This document shows, piece after piece, positions 15,248-20,665 of a stretch of DNA of 20,665 bases. The position numbers and the translations under genes are program-made. The notes beneath the pieces are model-generated. The model had not been told where the DNA came from. It did not search any database and saw only the letters and a program-made list of their open reading frames with translations. Positions within the stretch are counted from its first letter, which is position 1. Each line of letters begins with the position of its first letter. The stretch comes from an uncultured Clostridia bacterium (GTDB lineage Bacteria > Bacillota > Clostridia > TANB77 > CAG-508): contig CAQIBN010000018.1 of assembly GCA_948805675.1 (NCBI GenBank), positions 1 through 20,665 on the forward strand. Direction: 5' to 3'.

Positions 15248-16470
15248 TTAATTAAAATATTTAATAATAAATCTACTCCCTCTATTCACTTCCGATTCCA
15301 CACAAATATATCCATTATTTTTCTCTATTATAGATTTTGCTAAAGCAAGTCCAATTCCGTGCACTATCATTTGATGAATTTTTACCTTTATAAAACCTTT
15401 CAAATATATGGGGTAAATCTTCTTTTTCTATTCCAATTCCAAAGTCTTTTATTTCTATTTTAGAATACATCTTGTTTTGTTCAAAATTTATATTTATCTT
15501 AGAATATGCACCAGAATGTTCTATACAGTTTTTAAGTATATTTGTTATTGCTTCTATCTGCCATTTCATGTCACAATATATATAACTTTTATTAGCTCCA
15601 TAGACATTTATTTCAATATTTTTCAAATCACATATAGTAGATACATTTTTTATACTCTCCTGTAATATATTACCGAATATCTTCTTTGTTATTTATAAAT
15701 TTCACACTATTAGCATCTAATTTAGATAGTTTTAATAATGTATTTACTAAAAAGTTAATATTAATAATTTCTCTTTTTATATCTTTTATAAAATCATTTC
15801 TAGTATTTTCATCCATATCTTTTGTATCTAAAATATTATCTAACATAATGGTAATAGAAGTTAGCGGTGTTTTTAATTGATGAGATATATCAGATAATGA
15901 ATCCTTTAAATTAGCTTTATCTGATGCAGAATTTTCTGCCACTTCTTTTAACATAACAGTAGTTTTATATATTTCATTTTTTAAAATTGAAAGCTCATCT
16001 TCTGTATTATCATCTATATCTAATTTGTAATTTTTATTGTTAATTTCTTCAATATATCTAGTTATCTCTGCAAGCTTTTTATCTTTTGATTTATTATATT
16101 TAAGAAATACTCCAAAAATTGTAAATAACATAAAAGTTATAAAAATTAAATTTTGTATTAAAAAATTTGCAAAACATTTATCATTTTCTAATATTAAAGA
16201 ATCTTTGCTTAAATCTATTCCATATTCTTTAAATAATAAATCATTTTCTATTTGTTCATTATTTAATACTTCTATTAATTCATTTTTATCTATATCTGGA
16301 TATTCATTTTTTATTATTGTAACAATATTACATATTTTTTTATTAAAATTATTTGTATATAGTTTATATTGATAAAACATCAATATTCCACAAATTATAT
16401 TAGTAGCAACTATAATTATTAAACTTGTAATAATTGCTTTTTTAAAACCTATTTTATTCTTCACTTTCAT
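15248..16470 (-). CDS. Sensor histidine kinase (two CGG frameshift sites)
   Basis: The start is ATG 16470-16468 (MKVKNKIGFK), overlapping the response regulator gene by 17 bases. With +1 shifts at 15672-15675 and 15356-15359 the gene is exactly 407 codons (406 residues). Two membrane helices (about 12-35 and 102-122) enclose a small outer sensor loop. HisKA follows (LSDISHQLKTPLTS, His near 197), then the ATPase domain: N-box ITNILKNCIEHS, IEIKDFGIGI, F-box HIFERFYKG and G2-box SA-G-IGLALAKSIIEKNNG, ending FIIKYFN. The second shift restores the first glycine of the GxG ATP-lid motif. At the first, the unshifted reading is CGG-TAA, immediate termination. The expected partner is the response regulator just upstream, and the FtsX-type transporter nearby fits a BceS/VanS-like envelope sensor. 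CGG at 15292-15294 crosses a codon boundary and is harmless. Confidence 0.9.
15356..15359 (-). other. CGG frameshift site 12: CGGA after GCA (kinase G2-box)
   Basis: Shifted reading gives SA-G-IGLALAK, the ATP-lid glycine motif. Confidence 0.92.
15672..15675 (-). other. CGG frameshift site 13: CGGT after ATT (kinase linker)
   Basis: Shifted reading gives KEDI-G-NILQES. Unshifted reading is CGG-TAA, immediate termination. The glycine itself is not clearly conserved in the family. Confidence 0.82.
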
Positions 16471-17114
16471 CAATCCTATAACCTATTCCTTTAACTGTTA
16501 TAATAATACTACTATCTAATTTTTCTCTTATTCTTTTTAAGTATACAGTTACTGTATTATCATTAACATCATTTCCTGTCCAATCCCATATTTTATCAAT
16601 AATATTATTTCTAGTAACAACTTTATTTAAATTAATAAATAATAAATTTAGTATTTTTAATTCTAAACTTGTTAACCCGTATTTCTTTTTCTTGTTTATA
16701 TACAACCATTTTGTCTAAATCAAATTTAATATCTTTTACTTTAACAATCCTATTTCTCTTTTCTTTTAATAGAATTTTATTCATTCTTGCAATTAATTCT
16801 CTTGTAGAAAATGGTTTAGTAATATAATCATCTGCACCAATTTCTAACCCTTTTACTATTGTTTCTTCATCATCTTTTGCTGTTAAAAAGATTGTTGGTA
16901 TATTTTTAGATTTTATTTGCTCCTCATAAATATCAAATCCATTTCCATCTGGAAGTGATATATCAAGTATAACAAGATTTACCTTTTCATTTTGTAAAAA
17001 TTTAATTGTATCTTTTACATTTGTTTTATGTGTTATATTATATCCATTTTGATTTAATGAATAAATTAAACCTTTTGCAACCATTTCATTATCTTCTACT
17101 AATAAAATATCCAT
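16454..17114 (-). CDS. OmpR-family response regulator (one CGG frameshift site)
   Basis: MDILLVEDNE starts at ATG 17114. The receiver domain has the acidic pocket (Glu 7, Asp 8), phospho-acceptor Asp 51 (LVILDISLPDG), FLTAKDD and the conserved Lys in DDYITKPFS. With a +1 shift at 16676-16679 (QEKEI-G-LTSLELKIL) it continues into a full winged-helix DNA-binding domain (VVTRNNIIDKIWDW, DNTVTVYLKRIREKLD, VKGIGYRI) and is exactly 220 codons (219 residues). Without the shift the product would be essentially a receiver domain alone. It overlaps the kinase gene by 17 bases. Likely targets include the transporter promoter with direct repeats at 20558-20576. A long inverted repeat lies in its upstream region. 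Confidence 0.92.
16676..16679 (-). other. CGG frameshift site 14: CGGG after ATA (response regulator)
   Basis: Shifted reading gives EKEI-G-LTSLELKIL, the start of the OmpR DNA-binding domain. Confidence 0.88.
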
Positions 17115-17135
17115 CCTTCAATCACCATTTTCATT

Positions 17136-17232
17136 GTGGACAAAGGGACGGTTCTCTTGTCCATTTTTCCTATATATAACTTGTTTGATTTTATTTAATA
17201 AAAATGGACAAGAGAACCGTCCCTTTGTCCAC
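17136..17232. repeat. Long perfect inverted repeat (REP/MITE-like), copy 1
   Basis: Two perfect 33-bp arms (17136-17168 and 17200-17232) flank a 31-base A+T-rich loop. Each arm contains GGACAAAGGGACGGTTCTCT or its complement, a core I remember as widespread between genes in Clostridia, where such repeats are often mobilised by REP-associated Y1 transposases. Part of the arm (CCTTTGTCC) is repeated once more just outside. It lies between the exporter permease and the response regulator and would fold into a very stable hairpin in the RNA. Confidence 0.85.
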
Positions 17233-17258
17233 CCCTTTGTCCTCCTTTGTGCTTTAAC

Positions 17259-19836
17259 TTAAATATTCTCTTTACGAATTGTTTCTATTGTATTTTGTTT
17301 ATTTATCTTATTAATTGAATATTTCATAATTATAAACACTAAAATAAAAACAAATATAATAGAAATTAAAATTGGATTAATTGGTATATACATTCCACTT
17401 GCCATTTTTACACTAAACGCTTTATATAAAGCAAATGTTCCTAAAAGTCCTAATATAATTCCATAAATCAAAGCTTTTGTAGAATAAAATATTGTTTCTA
17501 AATTAATCATTCTATTAAATTCTTTCTTTGTCATTCCAATACTTTTAAGCATAGCAAACTCTTTTTGCCTTAATTCCATATTAGAAGTAATTGTATTAAA
17601 TATGTTAGTAACACCAATTAAAGTAATTACTACCATAAATCCATATAAAAATATGTTAATAACTAGAAGCATTGACTTTTCTTGTTTTACTTCCACATTC
17701 ATATTTCTAATTTTAATGCTTTCACTTATATTTTTTATTTCCTGCTCTAAATCATCTGGAGCACTTGAATTAATACATATATTTCTAATTCTAAAATTCA
17801 TATTTTTATATTCTTCAGCATTTACAATTAAATATCCACCACCATAATAATATTGTTCCATACCATATGGTTTTATATCAGTAACAGCACCAACTTTAAT
17901 TTGTATTTCTTCTTCTCCATATTTTCCTACTATTGTATCATTTTTTTGATATTTATATCTTCTAATCTCTTTTGTATTATTTTCATTTATATCATAGTAT
18001 TTGTAGTTATCACATAAAACACCACTAGATTTTATATCTTCATAATCTGCACCTATTTTTTTAGCATACTTTTTAAACGATTCATTATCTATTGCAACTA
18101 TTTGTATTATCGATACCTTTCCTTCTCCTGTACTAATAGACTCTTGTTTTTCTACATCATAATAATAATCTTCCTCTAATTCAATTTCTTCTATCTGATT
18201 TATTTTACTTAAATCTTTAATTCTTATTGTTCCTATTTTATCATCATAAATAATAAAATGTTCATCAATATTATCAAATGACAATATTTTATCCTTTTCT
18301 TCATTTGACAAAAAATCTATCTCACTATATATTTTCATATTATAGTCATAATCTTCATAATAACCTCCTGAAAACTCAAACATATTTGTTATAAAACTAT
18401 TCATTGTGATAAATATAAATATACTTACTGCTAGAGATATTACTGTTGTTCTATATTTTTTCTTACTTCTTTTTAAGTTTTTATATGCCAAAACACCGCC
18501 AGTTTTAAATAATTTTGATATAACTTTTGGTACTTTAAGCTTTTTGCTTTTTATTTTAATTTCATTTGAATTTTTTAATCCTTCAATTGGACTTACTTTA
18601 CTTGATTTTCTAGCAGATGATATTGAAGATAAATAAATTGTAATAATTCCAAGTATTATAGATAATATTATTGGGATAATAGATACATCTAATACAATTC
18701 CATCTACATGAGAAAGCAAATATTCTCCTAATAATAAATTTACTATTTTTATTAATACAAATACAGCAAATATACCAGATAATATTCCCAAAGGAATTCC
18801 GAATAACCCCTAACATTAATCCTTCAAATATGACATTTTTCTTTATTTGTTTTTTAGTTGCACCTATACTTGCAAGCATTCCATACATTTTAATTTTTTC
18901 TGCTGCCATAATTGCAAAAGAATTTCTAATACAAAATACACTTGTAAATACAATAATAAATATAACAATTGCACACACTGCAAATAACATGTTTACTGTA
19001 GAATCACTAAATGCAAAAGCTTCCCATCTTAATAATTCTCTATTTATATTGTAATCTTCATATTTTAAATTTTCATTTGATTCTATCTGTTCATAACTTT
19101 TAGCACCTAATAATTCTGTAATTGAATTTTTATAGTCTTTTGGATTTTTTAAAGTTATATATGTATCTTTTGTACTTTTATTCATATTGGTTGTAAATAC
19201 TGTATATCCTGGGTCACTATAGCTTTCAAAATAATAATTTGGTCTTTCCATAATACCCACTACAGTAAACTCTTTTTCTTCTATATTTACCAAACTTTCT
19301 GCTTCTTTATTATATGGATTATAAGAATCTAGCTCATATCCATCTAAACTCTTTCTTTGGCCTATATTTACCTTAATTTTATCTCCAATTCTATAATCTA
19401 TTTTTGCATTTCCTATTATATGGTTACTAATAATTATTTCACTATTATTATCTGGAAATCTACCTTTTATCAAATTAAATTTAAAATTTTCAAATGTTTT
19501 TTTATCTATTGAGGATAATTTTAAATATGGTTTATCTTTGTTTTTTGATTTATCTAATAATCCATATCCTATTTGACTAATTGTATAAATATCTTTTATA
19601 TCTCTGTTATTTTGTAGATTTTTAATATCATCATCATTTATTCTAAATAAATTAACATGATAATATCCTGTTTCATTTATTGCATTTTCTATAAGTGTCG
19701 CCCTAAAGCTAGTAGCCATAGTTGCTACAGCACAAATAAGTGCTACTGAAAGAATAATTCCTATAATGGTACTAATTGTTCTTTTTTTATTTAATTTTAA
19801 ATTTTTTATTGATAATTTATTAAGAATTTTCATCAT
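17259..19836 (-). CDS. FtsX-type ABC exporter permease, two FtsX domains (one CGG frameshift site)
   Basis: ATG 19836 (or 19833) follows GGGGG, 11 bases after the ATPase stop. With a +1 shift at 18798-18801 the gene is exactly 859 codons (858 residues). An N-terminal helix (TISTIIGIILSVALICAVATMA) and MacB-type outer domain come first. The first FtsX domain follows (AICRNSFAIMAAEK, MYGMLASIGATKKQIKKNVIFEG, LMLGVI-G-IPLGILSGIF), then a second outer domain with many Tyr/Asp/Glu residues. The second FtsX domain has TSNMELRQKEFAMLKSIGMTKKEF and ends IETIRKENI. This duplicated layout is that of BceB/SalY/YtrF-like exporters. The shift glycine lies in the conserved segment after the Gly-Ala/Ser-Thr coupling helix. 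CGG at 18496-18498 (GGC-GGT) is across a boundary and causes no shift. Confidence 0.9.
18798..18801 (-). other. CGG frameshift site 15: CGGA after ATT (FtsX permease)
   Basis: Shifted reading gives LGVI-G-IPLGIL, the conserved helix after the coupling segment. Confidence 0.9.
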
Positions 19837-19847
19837 GTATTACCCCC

Positions 19848-20514
19848 TTAAGAAATAATCTTTCCATCTTCAATTTTTATAATTCTATCTGCTATTTTTG
19901 CTATTTCTGTATTATGAGTAATCATAATTATTGTTTGTTTGTAATCTCTATTAGATTTCTTTAATAATTCAACTATTTCATCACTTGACTTTGAATCTAG
20001 GTTACCTGTTGGCTCATCTGCCAAAATAATAGATGGATTTGTAATTAATGCCCTTCCAATTGAAGTTCTTTGTTGCTGACCTCCTGATAGCTCATTTGGT
20101 AAATGTGACCTTCTATTTTCTAATCCTAAAAGTGTAATTAATTCATTTAGTTTTTCTCTATTTACTTCTTTATTATCTAGGTTTAATGGTAAAGTTATAT
20201 TTTCTTCTACATTTAATATTGGTATTAAATTATAAAATTGATAAATAAGTCCTACTTGTCTTCTTCTAAAAATTGCAAGTTCATCATTATTAAATTTATA
20301 AATATCTTTTCCATCTATAAAAACTTTTCCACTACTTGGTCTATCTACTCCACCAATTAAATGTAATAATGTAGATTTACCACTTCCGTGATGCTCCAAC
20401 AATTGCAACAAATTCTCCTTTATTTACTTTAAATGATACATTATCTAATGCTGTTACTTTTGTTTGTCCCTTTCCATAAATTTTGCTTAAATTTTCTACT
20501 CTTAATATTTCCAT
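19848..20514 (-). CDS. MacB/LolD/BceA-type exporter ATPase (one CGG frameshift site)
   Basis: ATG 20514 follows GGAAGGAGAG. With a +1 shift at 20385-20388 it is exactly 222 codons (221 residues): MEILRVENLSKIYG, Walker A VGAS-G-SGKSTLLHLIGG (shift on the fourth, invariant glycine), GLIYQFYNLIP, signature ELSGGQQQRTSIGRALI, Walker B ILADEPTGNLD and H-loop IMITHNTEIAKIADR. These are the marks of the LolD/MacB/BceA family, which powers FtsX-type permeases in lipoprotein, macrolide or antimicrobial-peptide handling. Unshifted, the protein ends three codons after the site, at the P-loop. It leads a two-gene operon from a promoter with response-regulator-like direct repeats. Confidence 0.93.
20385..20388 (-). 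other. CGG frameshift site 16: CGGA after TCA (exporter ATPase Walker A)
   Basis: Shifted reading gives GAS-G-SGKST, a perfect Walker A. Unshifted reading stops three codons after CGG. Confidence 0.93.
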
Positions 20515-20543
20515 AAAAACTCTCCTTCCTTGTTTTCATTTTT

Positions 20544-20576
20544 ATTATACACTTTTATAAGTGACAAGTAAGTGAC
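20544..20576 (-). promoter_or_regulatory. Exporter promoter with OmpR-type direct repeats
   Basis: On the minus strand, two copies of GTCACTTA (20576-20569 and 20565-20558) are spaced 11 bases, one helical turn, as OmpR-family regulators prefer. They overlap a TTACTT -35 (20571-20566), 16 bases from TATAAT (20549-20544). The response regulator at 16454-17114 is the natural candidate to bind here. Confidence 0.55.
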
Positions 20577-20590
20577 TATTATGGATAAAG

Positions 20591-20665
20591 GTGGACAAAG
20601 GGACGGTTCTCTTGTCCATTTTTTCTATATAAAATCTGTTTTATTTTAGTTAATGAAAATGGTCA
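20591..20665. repeat. Long inverted repeat (REP/MITE-like), copy 2, cut by window edge
   Basis: The left arm (20591 onward) matches the 33-bp arm of the copy at 17136. The loop differs, and the second arm starts near 20655 with one mismatch before the window ends. The two copies bracket the ABC exporter genes. Confidence 0.8.

Noticed and set aside
17136..17232. Interpreting the long inverted repeat as a simple terminator of the exporter operon
   Set aside because: A near-identical copy lies upstream of the same operon at 20591, and the arms are far longer than a terminator needs, so a dispersed repeat explains it better. It may still terminate in passing.
4043..20388. Reading the 16 frame breaks as pseudogenes or general decay
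   Set aside because: All breaks are the same single-base event in the same phase. There are no stops, deletions or other indels in these genes, and motifs on both sides are perfect. The real relics in the window (571-772, 2370-2588, 6254-6655) show mixed lesions instead.
4043..20388. Plain reassignment of CGG to another amino acid, as known in some A+T-rich bacteria
   Set aside because: A three-base reading leaves the frame broken at every site, often with a stop within a few codons. A residue plus glycine would also put one residue too many into the Walker A loops.
4043..20388. Systematic sequencing or assembly error inserting C before GG
   Set aside because: Not fully excluded without reads. 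However, all 16 insertions lie exactly at codon starts, GG in other phases and in non-coding DNA appears unaffected, and boundary-crossing CGG is error-free.
1..20665. CRISPR array, tRNA, rRNA or replication origin
   Set aside because: I saw no regularly spaced repeats, cloverleaf-like segments, rRNA motifs or DnaA-box clusters on either strand.

Overview
This is a strongly A+T-rich stretch of a Bacillota, probably uncultivated Clostridia-type, genome. The reasons are codon use (AGA arginine, A/T-ending codons), strong AGGAGG-type ribosome binding sites, BceRS/OmpR-style signalling next to an FtsX-type ABC exporter, and a Rpn/PD-(D/E)XK relic. Nearly all genes lie on the minus strand.

Layout: (1) 1-540, an unrecognised, less A+T-rich gene running off the left edge, with promoter and structured leader. 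(2) 571-2588, a decayed RelE/ParE-type toxin and RelB/DinJ-like antitoxin separated by an IS110-family element with a likely bridge RNA. (3) 2674-5934, an ABC-2 exporter (ATPase and two permeases). (4) 6170-6906, relics and terminators. (5) 7026-9736, an SsuABC/TauABC-like importer. (6) 9960-14880, an operon of a DtxR-family regulator, MnmA, a copper P-type ATPase and TcdA. (7) 15248-20514, an FtsX-type ABC exporter with its two-component system, flanked by two copies of a long inverted repeat.

The outstanding observation is translational. Nine genes that are otherwise intact are interrupted by 16 single-base frame changes, and all 16 have the same form: an extra C directly before a GGN glycine codon, so that the upstream frame meets an in-frame CGG. 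Skipping one base at each (CGGN read as one Gly) restores full-length proteins with exact family motifs, correct gene overlaps and whole-codon lengths. I found no in-frame CGG read as an ordinary codon in any recognised gene, while CGG spanning codon boundaries (for example NNC-GGN) occurs in several genes without a frame change. Arginine is written AGA, AGG or CGT. The simplest model is that CGG is unassigned in this organism and that CGGN directs +1 frameshifting or quadruplet decoding to glycine. A motif-specific sequence artefact is the main alternative, but it would have to respect codon phase.

The frame-restored genes form ordinary systems: drug or peptide export, import of a small organic nutrient, copper export with tRNA modification, and envelope-stress sensing. 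The shift sites often fall on essential glycines, including the Walker A loop of all three ABC ATPases.
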